Positions 44,630 through 53,736 are shown, counted from the stretch's first letter. The stretch is DNA of 64,000 nucleotides from Deltaproteobacteria bacterium (GCA_016875195.1 VGRY01000009.1:22031-86030); one strand, 5' to 3'. The notes: a model not told the origin generated them from the letters alone. Numbers and translations are program-made.

Positions 44630-45613
44630 TTACTTGATATCCCGGACCTGTTTGAGGAGACCAGGAGCGAAGAGTTCCTTGTCCAACTTTTCCATGGCTG
44701 GCTCCACGGCCTTTGCAAAAGCAGCCTTATCCACCTCAACCAGGGTCATGCCACCCTCCTTCTGGAGTTTCTGGGTATATTCCTTGTCTGCGGCAACGGC
44801 CATCTCGTTGGCATACTTGGCCGATTCTTCCCATGCTTTGATGATCATGTCCTGATTTTCTTTACTGATGGTATTGAACCATTTCATCGAAATCTGGTAC
44901 TTGCAGGCCGAATAGATATGCTCTGTCCGCATTAAAAATTTCTGGGCTTCGTAAAACTTGAGAGACCAGATCGACTCAGGCGGATTCTCCTGGGCCTCCA
45001 CAACACCAGTCTTCAGCGCCATGTAGACTTCCTGAAAAGGAATAGGGGTGGGCTGCGCCCCCAGTGATTTCCAGACCTCCATCCACGGTTTGATTTCCGG
45101 CAGCCGGAGCTTGAGACCCTTCATCTCTGCAGGGGTCTTAATGGCCCGATTTGCGGTCAGCAGGCGTGGACCACGATAGACAATGCCTACGGTCCTGACG
45201 CCTTTTTCCTTCAGTGGCACATCGTTGATGATCTTCCCTACTGGACCGTTCCAGAATTTCCAGAAATGGTCATAACTCCTGAGAACATAGGGCACCTCAA
45301 AAACCAGGTACCTGGGGAAGAAAATAGAGATATCTCCCGAACCCATGGCACCCATCTCCAGGCCACCGGTGCTCATGGCCTCAAAGACGTCCCTCTCGCC
45401 GCCCATGGCGCCCAGGGGGTGGATGAAGACTTCGATCTCACCTTTTGAACGTTGCTCGACAAGTTCCTTGAACTTCTCCTGGCCTTTATAGACTGGGGCG
45501 CCAGGAGCGAAGGTAGAACCGACATTGATTTTCATCTTTGCAGTTGCAGGCATTGCCAGGGCCACGCTCACAATCACCGTCACCAGCAGAACCATCCCGA
45601 GTTTTAATCTCAT
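44630..45613 (-). CDS. dctP: TRAP transporter substrate-binding protein, DctP family
   Basis: This 327-residue periplasmic carboxylate receptor has two in-frame ATGs, at 45619 and 45613. The second is 8 bp after AGGAGG and is preferred, since the first is only 2 bp away. The signal peptide (RLKLGMVLLVTVIVSVALAM, cleavage near ATA) leads into INVGSTFAPGAPVYKGQEKF, HPLGAMGGERDVFEAMSTG and VEAQENPPESIWSLKFYEAQ, all DctP features. A promoter with an overlapping LacI-type operator lies about 220 bp upstream. Confidence 0.93.
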   Translation of the reverse strand: MRLKLGMVLLVTVIVSVALAMPATAKMKINVGSTFAPGAPVYKGQEKFKELVEQRSKGEIEVFIHPLGAMGGERDVFEAMSTGGLEMGAMGSGDISIFFPRYLVFEVPYVLRSYDHFWKFWNGPVGKIINDVPLKEKGVRTVGIVYRGPRLLTANRAIKTPAEMKGLKLRLPEIKPWMEVWKSLGAQPTPIPFQEVYMALKTGVVEAQENPPESIWSLKFYEAQKFLMRTEHIYSACKYQISMKWFNTISKENQDMIIKAWEESAKYANEMAVAADKEYTQKLQKEGGMTLVEVDKAAFAKAVEPAMEKLDKELFAPGLLKQVRDIK

Positions 45614-45826
45614 CGTCATTTCCTCCTTTTCTTAAGCAGAGCTTGCTTGGGGTTGGATTAAAAATTCGATAAACGGATTCATCCGTCAATCACAAAAGAT
45701 CACCCTTACTACAGCAATGAAAATGAATTAAAAAAACTGTTTTCGTTCTCTCTCCCTCCTTTCTCAATTTGATATAGGTGCGTTCGCCACCGGAATCGTA
45801 ACTGATTTCTAGAAAAAAGATGAGCG

Positions 45827-45855
45827 TTTAAAGAAATTCTACACAGAAATGTCAA
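45827..45855 (-). promoter_or_regulatory. Promoter of the dctPQM operon
   Basis: On the minus strand, TTGACA (45850-45855) is followed after exactly 17 bases by TTTAAA (45827-45832), a sigma-70-like promoter. The -35 box is overlapped by the LacI-type operator at 45851-45876, so repressor binding would block polymerase. Confidence 0.5.
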
Positions 45856-45876
45856 ACGGATACGTAAACGTTTAAC
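45851..45876. promoter_or_regulatory. LacI-type operator upstream of the TRAP operon
   Basis: The 23-base core starting AAACGGATACGTAAACG and ending TTTAAC is identical to that at 42618-42640 before lacI. Only the outermost base of the left arm differs (GTCAAACG against GTTAAACG). Confidence 0.75.
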
Positions 45877-45934
45877 TAATTTTGGAAAATTCCTACCACA
45901 GACACAATATTTCTGTCAAGAAGATAATGAGACT

Positions 45935-46070
45935 CAAATCCCGATTTAGAAATAGAAACCCTTTTCCTATTCCGTCATTGCAAGCACCTGAAAGGTGCGT
46001 GGCAATCTCATCGGGAAAGCCGAGATTGCTTCACTTCGTTCGCAATGACAATTCCATAAATCGGGATTTG
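45935..46070. mobile_element. 136-bp palindromic element with 14-bp terminal inverted repeats
   Basis: CAAATCCCGATTTA (45935-45948) and TAAATCGGGATTTG (46057-46070) are exact inverted repeats. Inside them GTCATTGCAAGCACC and TTCGTTCGCAATGAC are a second inverted pair, of the widespread 'TCATTGCGAGC' repeat type. No target duplication was recognised. Confidence 0.65.
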
Positions 46071-46105
46071 GGTGAGGGAGTTCTGAGAAACTTATTTTCG
46101 CTCTG

Positions 46106-47377
46106 CTAATTTTTAATGATGGGAAGCGTTAGAAGGCCGTCCGGAATGAGAACCACTCTTGCCTTTGGGTTTTTCTTTAATTCTTGATTGAGAGCCTCTT
46201 GCAAAGTGGGGGCTGACTCAAGGTAAAGTTCCTTCAGCGTTGCTTCAGGCAGGAGGCAATCCGTCATTACAATCCTTGCTTGTTTGAGGATCCAGGCGAG
46301 GATCAATGCCTTCTGTTCTCCAGGAGCAAACCCTTCCTCTCGAGAAATGGCGATGATATCATCCACATCATCGGCCCTTTTCATGATGTCACAATATCCC
46401 GGATGTCCGCACCCATCCTCACAGGGGGCAGGGATGAGAATCACTCCGCCTTTTGTCACAACGGGCTTCGGACCGAAGACGACAACATTTCCCGCACGGC
46501 TGGCCTGGTAGAGATCAAGAGACTTCGGATGACTGACTCCGCTGATGACGATATCCCCGGGGTGTTCAATTTCGACTTCATAGAGATTTCGGGCGGTCTT
46601 CACACCTTCTTGAAAAGCTTCCACTGGATCTCCTGCAACGACTTTGACCACATCTTTCTTACCGGTCTGGACCACATTGACAATGAAGTGGAGCCCCAGC
46701 GCATGAGTTGCCTCGGTGAGAAATTTCCTGAACTCGTTTCCTTCGGTTACACCAAGCCGGGTCTGCTTGAGCATTTCATAATTATGGGTAGCGGCGATGG
46801 TCTCCTCGCCAGCCACTCCCACGGCAATGCTCTTTACTCCACCGCTATAACCGGCAAAAAGGTGGGTTTCAATCACTCCGGATGAAATCCGGATGTCTGA
46901 CTGTGCCACCGTACGGTTGAAGACCAACGGGATACCATTAGTGGTCTTCCCAAGATTTAGAAGCTCCTTAGAATTCGATGCATCGTGATTGATGAATGTG
47001 ATTTCATTGACGACCTCGCCAAACTTCTCTTTTAGCTCCTCGGCGGTGTTTGGCCGATGGGTGCCGGTGGCAATGACGGCTGTGATATCGCTCTTTTTTA
47101 TTCCACCGGCTAAAAGTTCTTTGATGAGGAGGGGAAGAATAATCTCTTCCGGAAGTTTGCGTGTGATATCCGTAACGATGATGGCAACTGTCTGTCCCGG
47201 TTTCACAAGGTCGCGGAGCTGTGAGCTCCCAAAAGGATGGTGGATGGCTTCCTCGATTGCCTTCTCCACATTTGGGACAGGTTTCATGGAATGAGATTCA
47301 ACCCACTCCACCGGAACATAATCTGGTATCTCCAACTCGATTGGTTTTTTACCACAGGGGATGGGATAGCATTTCAT
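46106..47377 (-). CDS. LarA-like nickel-pincer racemase family protein
   Basis: This 423-residue member of the lactate racemase LarA (DUF2088) family has the two histidine regions ATGTHRPN and ETHLFAGYSGGVKSI. In LarA the pincer cofactor is bound to a lysine in the SGG(A/V)K motif, which is present here, and to a second His region (THNYEML). Such enzymes racemise or epimerise 2-hydroxyacids using a nickel-pincer nucleotide; larB, larC and larE are not in this window. It precedes the dctPQM operon on the same strand, separated by the promoter region, and the imported acid may be its substrate. Confidence 0.85.
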   Translation of the reverse strand: MKCYPIPCGKKPIELEIPDYVPVEWVESHSMKPVPNVEKAIEEAIHHPFGSSQLRDLVKPGQTVAIIVTDITRKLPEEIILPLLIKELLAGGIKKSDITAVIATGTHRPNTAEELKEKFGEVVNEITFINHDASNSKELLNLGKTTNGIPLVFNRTVAQSDIRISSGVIETHLFAGYSGGVKSIAVGVAGEETIAATHNYEMLKQTRLGVTEGNEFRKFLTEATHALGLHFIVNVVQTGKKDVVKVVAGDPVEAFQEGVKTARNLYEVEIEHPGDIVISGVSHPKSLDLYQASRAGNVVVFGPKPVVTKGGVILIPAPCEDGCGHPGYCDIMKRADDVDDIIAISREEGFAPGEQKALILAWILKQARIVMTDCLLPEATLKELYLESAPTLQEALNQELKKNPKARVVLIPDGLLTLPIIKN

Positions 47378-47506
47378 TCTATTTAACCTTTCAAATGCTC
47401 AGATAAATTGAGCTTATGCACAATTCAGTTTGACGTCATTCTAATCGAGCAGATGATAGGTCGTCAATATCTTTAGAAAAAGGGTAAAAAGACTTATTTT
47501 TCTTTT

Positions 47507-47635
47507 TTATAAAAGGGCGACGATGGCTTTGGAGAATTGACGAAGGTCGATCAGATTGTTTTGGATCATCTCATAAAGGGTATTGTAATCCACCTTCCAG
47601 TACATGTGGACAAATAGGCGGCGCATCAGCCTCTA
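47507..47635 (-). pseudogene. HepT (DUF86)-like toxin 3' remnant, copy 1
   Basis: On the minus strand the frame ending at 47507 reads MRRLFVHMYWKVDYNTLYEM, then IQNNLIDLRQFSKAIVALL. This is the C-terminal third of HepT-type proteins, with the conserved Arg-x4-His-x-Tyr active-site pattern (RRLFVHMY) intact. A stop precedes it, so the N-terminal two thirds are missing. A shorter fragment of the same 3' end lies at 49183-49230, on the other side of the DUF4143 ATPase gene. Confidence 0.65.
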
Positions 47636-47658
47636 CTTAGCCCTCATTGACAAAAAAT

Positions 47659-47687
47659 TTGACATTCATCTAAAAATATCATATTCT
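47659..47687 (+). promoter_or_regulatory. Promoter of the first DUF4143 ATPase gene
   Basis: TTGACA (47659-47664), a 17-base spacer and TATTCT (47682-47687) form a good sigma-70 promoter about 60 bp before the start codon. Confidence 0.55.
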
Positions 47688-47747
47688 TAGCACAAAATAA
47701 GTCATACTGCATAAAAAATTATAAATTTGTGCAATAGAGTTGGTAAA

Positions 47748-48998
47748 ATGAAGGAAATCGTTTTAAGCCAAAAGTTTGAAAGAGATGAACTCCTTGAGGG
47801 AAGATATGTCCAAAGGGAGGGTCTGAAGACCGCAACGGAAAGCCTTGAGAGCAGCCTTATCAAGGTGATTATAGGACCTCGAAGGGCAGGGAAGTCGGTT
47901 TTTTCGATACAGATGCTTAAAGGTCAAAATTTTGCTTACCTAAACTTTGACGATGAGAGGCTGGCGAGCATTTCGGATTACGATGAACTCCTTAAGGCAA
48001 TCAGACAGGTCTATGGGGAAACAAAGGTCGTTCTTTTTGATGAAATACAAAACCTTCCCCATTGGGAACTGTTTGTCAATCGACTTCACCGCAGGGGTTT
48101 CAATATCATTATTACCGGCTCAAATGCATACCTCCTGAGTCGAGAGCTTTCCACTCATCTGACGGGCCGATACGTCCAATTTCGAATTTTCCCATTCTCG
48201 TTCTTGGAATTTCTAAGGGCGAAAGAATTTGCAATAGATGAAGCTCTTGAGCTCAAGGAAAAGCAAGGTTTACTCCTTAGCCATCTTGATGACTATTTAG
48301 ATAAAGGAGGATATCCGGAAATCGTTGTGAAAGGTTTGAGCGTGAGGAATTATTTGACCACATTATTCGAAAGCGTCCTGTTCAAAGATATCGTTAAAAG
48401 ATACAGTGTGAGATATAGCAAAATGCTCTCTGACCTGGCCCATTATTTGGTCACCAACCATTCCAATGAGTTCTCTTATACAAAACTAAAAAACATTCTG
48501 GCGTTTAGAAGTGTCCATACCGTTGAGAATTATACGAAATATCTTAACGAAGCCTTCCTCCTGTTTTTTGTGGATCGATTCTCGTTCAAATTAAAAGAAC
48601 AAATGCGATCCCCTAAGAAAGTGTACGGTTATGACACTGGAGTCATCAATGCCATTAAATTCAAGACAGGCAGAGATATTGGAAGATTGATGGAGAATTT
48701 AGTTGCCGTGGAATTGATGAGGAGAGAAGTCGACTCTTATTACTATAAATCTGTGAATGGGAAAGAAGTAGATTTTGTTATAAAGCAAAGGCAAAAAGTA
48801 ACCCAACTTATTCAAGTTTGTTATGATGTCGATCATTATGCCACGAAAAAAAGAGAATTGGCATCCCTTACCAAAGCAGGAAAAGATCTTGGATGTGATC
48901 AATTAACCATTTTAACTTGGGATTATCAAGGAGAGGAGAAGCACGCTGATACACGTGTAAATTATTTACCCCTATGGAGATGGTTATTAATGATGTGA
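47748..48998 (+). CDS. AAA ATPase with C-terminal DUF4143 domain (first copy)
   Basis: This 416-residue protein belongs to the ATPase/DUF4143 family. Walker A is GPRRAGKSVF, Walker B VVLFDEIQN, and an arginine-bearing sensor region FNIIITGSNAYLLSRELSTH follows. The C-terminal part contains the DUF4143 nuclease-like stretch GKEVDFVIKQRQKVTQLIQV. The family is widespread in anaerobes and archaea with unknown role; association with mobile or defence loci has been suggested. ATG 47748 is preferred over TTG 47727. It is flanked by two HepT-type 3' fragments in the same orientation, which suggests insertion into a hepT gene or duplication. Confidence 0.85.
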   Translation: MKEIVLSQKFERDELLEGRYVQREGLKTATESLESSLIKVIIGPRRAGKSVFSIQMLKGQNFAYLNFDDERLASISDYDELLKAIRQVYGETKVVLFDEIQNLPHWELFVNRLHRRGFNIIITGSNAYLLSRELSTHLTGRYVQFRIFPFSFLEFLRAKEFAIDEALELKEKQGLLLSHLDDYLDKGGYPEIVVKGLSVRNYLTTLFESVLFKDIVKRYSVRYSKMLSDLAHYLVTNHSNEFSYTKLKNILAFRSVHTVENYTKYLNEAFLLFFVDRFSFKLKEQMRSPKKVYGYDTGVINAIKFKTGRDIGRLMENLVAVELMRREVDSYYYKSVNGKEVDFVIKQRQKVTQLIQVCYDVDHYATKKRELASLTKAGKDLGCDQLTILTWDYQGEEKHADTRVNYLPLWRWLLMM

Positions 48999-49182
48999 TT
49001 TGATGGGTAAGTGTCCTCGCTCACGCACCATATACTGGCTACCTTGGGTTATTTCAGGCCTGAAACGCCGGCTCTCGTAGATTTGTTTTTCTATAAAGGC
49101 CAAAAATTGAAATGGAAATAAATTCAAAACCTGAAAAAAGAAAAAGGGCACAGGCTGATATTCATGAATAGGATTCCCTTTT

Positions 49183-49230
49183 TTATAAAAGGGCTATGAT
49201 GGCTTTGGAGAATTGACGACGGTCGTTAAG
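49183..49230 (-). pseudogene. HepT-like 3' remnant, copy 2
   Basis: On the minus strand this reads LNDRRQFSKAIIALL and a stop, matching the last 15 codons of the copy at 47507-47635, including its surrounding bases TTTATAAAAGGGC. Only the extreme 3' end is left. Confidence 0.5.
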
Positions 49231-49432
49231 ATTCATCAGCCAAAGGCCTCCTAAATTTAAAGATATACTTCTATCATACCTAATGCTTTAAAATGACAAC
49301 CTGCCATTCCAGATTAGGTTAAGCGATCCCCTAAATAGATAGATTGGGAGTTTTGTACTTTGTGGCTACAGATTCTTGTTGTTTAACTAATTGAAATTAA
49401 ATAAAAAATAGAATAAATAATAAAGCCAAAGC

Positions 49433-49490
49433 TTTCTCCTTGACATAAGGAGAAAATTTTGATATTTTCTCCTTTAAATAAGGAGAAAAT
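49433..49490. promoter_or_regulatory. Two tandem palindromic operators overlapping the ribosome site of the second ATPase
   Basis: TTTCTCCTT/AAGGAGAAA (49433-49455) and ATTTTCTCCTT/AAGGAGAAAAT (49464-49490) are perfect palindromes with 5-base spacers. Their centres are 33 bp apart, about three helical turns. The right arm of the second one contains the Shine-Dalgarno AAGGAG of the gene starting at 49493, so DNA or RNA binding there would block expression. Confidence 0.65.
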
Positions 49491-49492
49491 AG

Positions 49493-50899
49493 ATGCGAAG
49501 AAAAAAAGGTCGACTTGAACTTACTTCCCCAGATAGTTCGAATCGCCCTGCCCTCCGGGCACATCTTCTGGAACAGCTTGCCAATTCGCTGAGTGCTCCT
49601 CTGCCAGTTGCCACAGAGAGGTATGTATCAAGGGCTATCACCTTTCCAGGTAAGGCTACTGCAGTAGTGGGGATGAGGCGGTCCGGTAAGACCACCTTTC
49701 TCCATCAGTTACGGCGAACTCGCCTTGAACAGGGAGTCCTTCAAGAAAGGCTACCTTACATCAACTTTGAAGATGAGCGACTGGCGGGTGTGACAGTAAC
49801 TGACCTATCCGCTTTGATCGAAGAATATTATAGGAGATTTCCAAATTTCAGAGGGAAAGAAACGGTGACCTGGTGTTTTGATGAGATCCAGGTGGTATCC
49901 CATTGGGAGCGTTTTGTTCGCCGGATGCTCGATAGCGAAAAGGTAGAGATATTTCTGAGTGGTTCTTCAGCAGCCCTCCTTTCTCGTGAAATCGCGACTG
50001 CCCTTCGGGGTCGTGCCTGGGAGGTGGTAATCTTTCCTTTCAGTTTTGAGGAATACCTCCGCCATCATAAAAAAGAAAAACCCGATAGAATCGATCTTCT
50101 TTCTACCGATGAGCGTTCTTTTCTACAAGGGGCGCTGAGAGATTATCTCTTCTGCGGTGGTTTTCCAGAGGCCCAGAGTTTGGATGCGGAAACCCGCTAC
50201 AGGCTTCTTCTGGATTATGTGGATGTGGCGATCCTGCGGGATGTGGTGGAGAGACACGGGGTAAGCAATGTCGTAAGCCTAAGATGGCTTGTTCGGCACC
50301 TGCTTAGTAACCCGGGAGGCCTTTTCAGTGTGGAGAAATTTTATGCGTCGTTGAAATCCCAGGGATTGGCTGTCTCGCGAGATACCCTCCATCACCTTAT
50401 CTCCTATCTTGAGGACTGCTTCCTGATTCATACAGTCTGGGTGGAGGGGGCTTCAGAAAGACGGCGGATGGTTAATCCCCGCAAGATCTATCCGGTTGAC
50501 CCAGGGTTCATTCCTGTCTTTGATCGCTCGGGGAAAGCTAATCTGGGGCATGGTTTAGAAACGGCAGTCTCTATTGAGCTTAAACGACAGGGAATGGAGT
50601 TCCATTATGTTCGAACCAGCGATGGATTCGAGGTAGATTTTTTTGCTCGTTCTCCTGATGGAACAGAGGCATTGATTCAGGTCTCTTCGGACCTCTCAGA
50701 AGATGTCGTTAAGGAAAGGAAAGTCCGAGCACTTCTTTCAGCAGCGAATGAGCATCCAAGGGCATCTCTTCATATCATTACTCTTATGCCTGAAACTGCG
50801 GGGTATGTTCCGGAGCGCGTCCAACTTCATGATGCGACTACATGGTTTCTTGTACCTTCCCCGAGGGTAAATCGTGAAAGTCGGAGGAGCAGAACTTGA
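49493..50899 (+). CDS. AAA ATPase with C-terminal DUF4143 domain (second copy)
   Basis: This 468-residue member of the same family as 47748-48998 has Walker A GMRRSGKTTFL, Walker B WCFDEIQVV, the sensor region VEIFLSGSSAALLSREIATA and the C-terminal DGFEVDFFARSPDG with VSSDLSEDVVKE. It carries an extra N-terminal segment of about 45 residues (LELTSPDSSNRPALRAHLLE) not seen in the first copy. AAGGAG precedes the ATG and is part of a palindromic operator, which suggests autoregulation. Base composition and codon use are richer in GC than in the first copy, so the two were probably acquired separately. Confidence 0.87.
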   Translation: MRRKKGRLELTSPDSSNRPALRAHLLEQLANSLSAPLPVATERYVSRAITFPGKATAVVGMRRSGKTTFLHQLRRTRLEQGVLQERLPYINFEDERLAGVTVTDLSALIEEYYRRFPNFRGKETVTWCFDEIQVVSHWERFVRRMLDSEKVEIFLSGSSAALLSREIATALRGRAWEVVIFPFSFEEYLRHHKKEKPDRIDLLSTDERSFLQGALRDYLFCGGFPEAQSLDAETRYRLLLDYVDVAILRDVVERHGVSNVVSLRWLVRHLLSNPGGLFSVEKFYASLKSQGLAVSRDTLHHLISYLEDCFLIHTVWVEGASERRRMVNPRKIYPVDPGFIPVFDRSGKANLGHGLETAVSIELKRQGMEFHYVRTSDGFEVDFFARSPDGTEALIQVSSDLSEDVVKERKVRALLSAANEHPRASLHIITLMPETAGYVPERVQLHDATTWFLVPSPRVNRESRRSRT

Positions 50900-51056
50900 C
50901 CATTTAAGGCTACTTCTAAAAATGTCATCTCCGGCGAAAGCCAGAATCCAGAAACTCTTGATATGACTGGACTCCGGTCGTTGCGACTCAAATCGAGTTT
51001 TCACCGGAATGACGAATTTGGAATGATTAGAGGGTCCCTTAATTTTCAGGTGAAAG

Positions 51057-52292
51057 TCATAACTCCGTTTGTCTTCGATTGGTTTCCATGGGTAACTGTC
51101 CTCGCTCACGCACCATTTCGGTGATTCGCAGCAACCGGTCAAATTTGGCGTCAGGAGGGGTCGTGTCGCTCACACTCAGGATGAATCGGTCGCCAGGAGA
51201 GATTTCATCGAAGAGTCTAATCATAAATATCTCGAACTCATTGTCTGACATTGCCGATTCCAGAAGCGCAACCGACGGGATCCCGCCATAAACAGCGACT
51301 TTTCCCTGAAAAGCTTTCCTCACTTCAGTCAGGGTCACTTTGGTCATCGGGTAAGGGCAGACGGCTTCGGCAACATCGATTCCGCTCTCCCGAATAAGGT
51401 CGAGGAGCCCCTTGTTCTCTCCGTCGCAGTGTGAGAGCAGGAATTTGCCATGGCGATGAAGAAGATCAGAAAATCTCTGAAGGTAGGGCAGCATGTGCTC
51501 TTTAAAAAATGGGGGGTAGGTGATCATGGCGTCGTAATTGGACCCGAAGTGAATGACCTCTGCAGGAGATTGAGCCTGGACCTTAAAGATCTGTTCGAAA
51601 TAGGGCCCCATATCCTCGCAGAGCTGACGCAGTTCATTGGGATGATCATACAGCTCCAGGTAGAATGTTGTGGAATCGAAGAAGTGTTTCAACATATGAT
51701 GCATGGGAGAGGCTGAAGTGCTTGCCCACGCTACCACCAGACCCTTGTCTCCCGTTTCTCTCTGGCACTGCGAGAAGCTATCATAGGCAGGATGGACCTT
51801 AATGTTCTTGAATATGTATCCCACGACTGCATAGTCTTCAGGTTTCTTGATCACATGTTCGGATATCCAGGTCTGAGAGATTCCAGCCTGTCTCATCTTC
51901 TCTGTGTAGAGCATCTTACAAGAGACCGAACCAACAGGAGTGTGATAGGTGACAGTCGTGGTATCCCTCTCGTGCTTCACCTCCCGGTCAACTCCGACGA
52001 GCTCAGGCCGGCAGGCCATCTCCCCCAACCGGTAGATCCCAATCCCCCGGTCGATCGTATCGTCCGGGGTTCGGGCTTTTAAAAATTCCGGGACGACCTT
52101 GTGGTATCCGCCTCCGATGTAATCAGCCACTTCCTCAATGGAGGCTTTTTGTTGAAAGACAGCGGGAAGGGTTCCACGATAGCTATTGGCGTTGTACCAG
52201 AGATCGATCCTGGGGACCCAGGGCAGAGAGCCTGCCCACTCTCCCCGGATAGCACGGAGCATTTGTTCTTTTACGGTTAATCGTTCGATCAT
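51057..52292 (-). CDS. URO-D family protein (methyltransferase-like)
   Basis: This 411-residue protein of the uroporphyrinogen decarboxylase superfamily opens MIERLTVKEQMLRAIRGEWA, followed by LPWVPRIDLWYNANSYRGTL. Later it has ASPMHHMLKHFFDSTTFYL, VIHFGSNYDAMITYPPFFKE and KFLLSHCDGENKGLLDLIRE, where His and Cys could bind metal as in methyl-corrinoid methyltransferases. The C-terminal KVAVYGGIPSVALLESAMSD is also characteristic. It is longer than the member at 35094-36128 and not closely similar. A corrinoid partner protein is not in the window, so its role is open. Confidence 0.82.
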   Translation of the reverse strand: MIERLTVKEQMLRAIRGEWAGSLPWVPRIDLWYNANSYRGTLPAVFQQKASIEEVADYIGGGYHKVVPEFLKARTPDDTIDRGIGIYRLGEMACRPELVGVDREVKHERDTTTVTYHTPVGSVSCKMLYTEKMRQAGISQTWISEHVIKKPEDYAVVGYIFKNIKVHPAYDSFSQCQRETGDKGLVVAWASTSASPMHHMLKHFFDSTTFYLELYDHPNELRQLCEDMGPYFEQIFKVQAQSPAEVIHFGSNYDAMITYPPFFKEHMLPYLQRFSDLLHRHGKFLLSHCDGENKGLLDLIRESGIDVAEAVCPYPMTKVTLTEVRKAFQGKVAVYGGIPSVALLESAMSDNEFEIFMIRLFDEISPGDRFILSVSDTTPPDAKFDRLLRITEMVRERGQLPMETNRRQTEL

Positions 52293-52727
52293 TTTTAGGC
52301 ACGCTTATTCTAATGTAGTGAATCTAACACTTATTTGCATACTCCGTTCACCCTGAGCCTGTCGAAGAGGGAACTATATCAGGAGATTCCGTTCATGGTT
52401 CGACATGCTCACCACGAACGGATTGTAGAGGGAAAAATGATTCACAACACGAGTGGCTTAAGAAAAAAAAGAGTGAGCCGAATCCTGGCCCTGAGGATTC
52501 GGCTCGGTTTGTAAATCACCATCATCGTCCAGACATCAACCCTCTAATCCCTCCTCCCCTCCCTTTGCAAAAGGGAGGAATTTCCCCTCTTTGGCCGCCG
52601 GCCCATAGGGCCTCTGGCCCGGAGGGCAAAGAGGAGAAAGGGGAGATTTTCCAAAAGATGTTTCTTCAATAATAGTTTCATTAGTTTAGTATCTCGATCT
52701 CCGCCCATTTGGGAGACACGGATCTGA
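52293..52727. other. Intergenic region with dispersed repeats
   Basis: Around 52340-52445 lies the repeat with TTCACCCTGAGCCTGTCGAA and TGCTCACCACGAACGGATTG, related to 1795-1985. At 52540-52660 there are CCTCTAATCCCTCCTCCCCT-type and GGGCAAAGAGGAGAAAGGGG words related to the R1 interior. A terminator lies between them (52464-52505). No gene was recognised. Confidence 0.5.
52464..52505 (-). terminator. Rho-independent terminator (minus strand)
   Basis: GAGCCGAATCCT and AGGATTCGGCTC form a perfect 12-bp stem with a 7-base loop, followed on the minus strand by ACTC and eight Ts. It lies about 220 bp past the tctC stop, with repeat sequence between, and would end that transcript. Confidence 0.75.
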
Positions 52728-53696
52728 TTACTCCAGTTTAATATTCATTTCTTTGATCAATTGGCCGTATTTTGCGAAGCCTTCTTTGAGAAATGCACCG
52801 AAGTCTGTTGGCGTTTGATACATGACGGGCTGTCCGATATCCTTCATCGCCTGGATGAATTCCGGATCATCACAGACCTTCTTGAACCGCTCCGCAAGGT
52901 ACTGGATGACCTCAGGAGGCGTTCCCTTTGGTGCAGCCACGCCTTTGACCGAGCCCACGGTTACGATATTGTAACCCAGTTCTTTGAAAGTGGGGACATC
53001 GGGAAGAGCAGGATCTCTCTGCTCAAGCGCAACCGCAATGGGAATGAGGCGTTTCGCTTTGATGTGGCTGATGATCTCAGAGGGATGGTTTCCACCGGAA
53101 TCTGTCTGTCCGCCAATAATTGCGGTCACGGACTCTGCACCGCCCCGAAATGGCACGGTCACCATCTTCAAACCGGCGACCTTCCCCAGTGCCTGTAAAG
53201 TGATATCCACAGAACCCGCCCGGGTGGAGACAGAAGCGGTCACCTGGTCTTTTTTCTTTCCCCATTCCACGAATTTCTTAAGTGTTTTATAGGGAGCATC
53301 AGGCCGGATGATCATGCAGATGGAATGAATCGACAACCGGCAGACCGGGAGAAGATCGTTAAATGTATCGTAGGGCAGTTTCTTGAAATGGGGTTCGACC
53401 AGGTCATGGCCTGATCCGTACCCGACAAAGAGCGTATATCCATCTGGTTTGGACCGGACCACGCCCTCTGTTCCTGTCACACCGCCACCTCCTGGCTTAT
53501 TGATGACCACAAGGGGTTTATCAAAGTATTTCGGAGCAAATTTGGCTACTAATCGAGCCAGGACATCCGTTGAACCTCCCGCTGCAAATGGAACAACCAA
53601 TTCAATGTTTTTGCTTGGAAACTTGTCCTGCGCACCTGCGAAGCTCAAGGGCAGTAAAAGAGAACCTATTGCAAACATCCAAAGTATCTTTTTCAT
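52728..53696 (-). CDS. tctC: Tripartite tricarboxylate transporter receptor, TctC family
   Basis: This 322-residue periplasmic receptor of the TctABC importer has a signal peptide (KKILWMFAIGSLLLPLSFAG), then FPSKNIELVVPFAAGGSTDV, which is the classic Bug/TctC opening, followed by VVINKPGGGGVTGTEGVVR and SKPDGYTLFVGYGSGH. AGGGAGG precedes the ATG. It lies downstream of tctA with an R1 element between, so the insertion may have separated it from the tctBA transcript. The ligand is probably a carboxylate; it is not decidable by sequence. Confidence 0.92.
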   Translation of the reverse strand: MKKILWMFAIGSLLLPLSFAGAQDKFPSKNIELVVPFAAGGSTDVLARLVAKFAPKYFDKPLVVINKPGGGGVTGTEGVVRSKPDGYTLFVGYGSGHDLVEPHFKKLPYDTFNDLLPVCRLSIHSICMIIRPDAPYKTLKKFVEWGKKKDQVTASVSTRAGSVDITLQALGKVAGLKMVTVPFRGGAESVTAIIGGQTDSGGNHPSEIISHIKAKRLIPIAVALEQRDPALPDVPTFKELGYNIVTVGSVKGVAAPKGTPPEVIQYLAERFKKVCDDPEFIQAMKDIGQPVMYQTPTDFGAFLKEGFAKYGQLIKEMNIKLE

Positions 53697-53736
53697 TTTT
53701 TCCCTCCTAATATTTGATTTTATATTTTGAATTATG

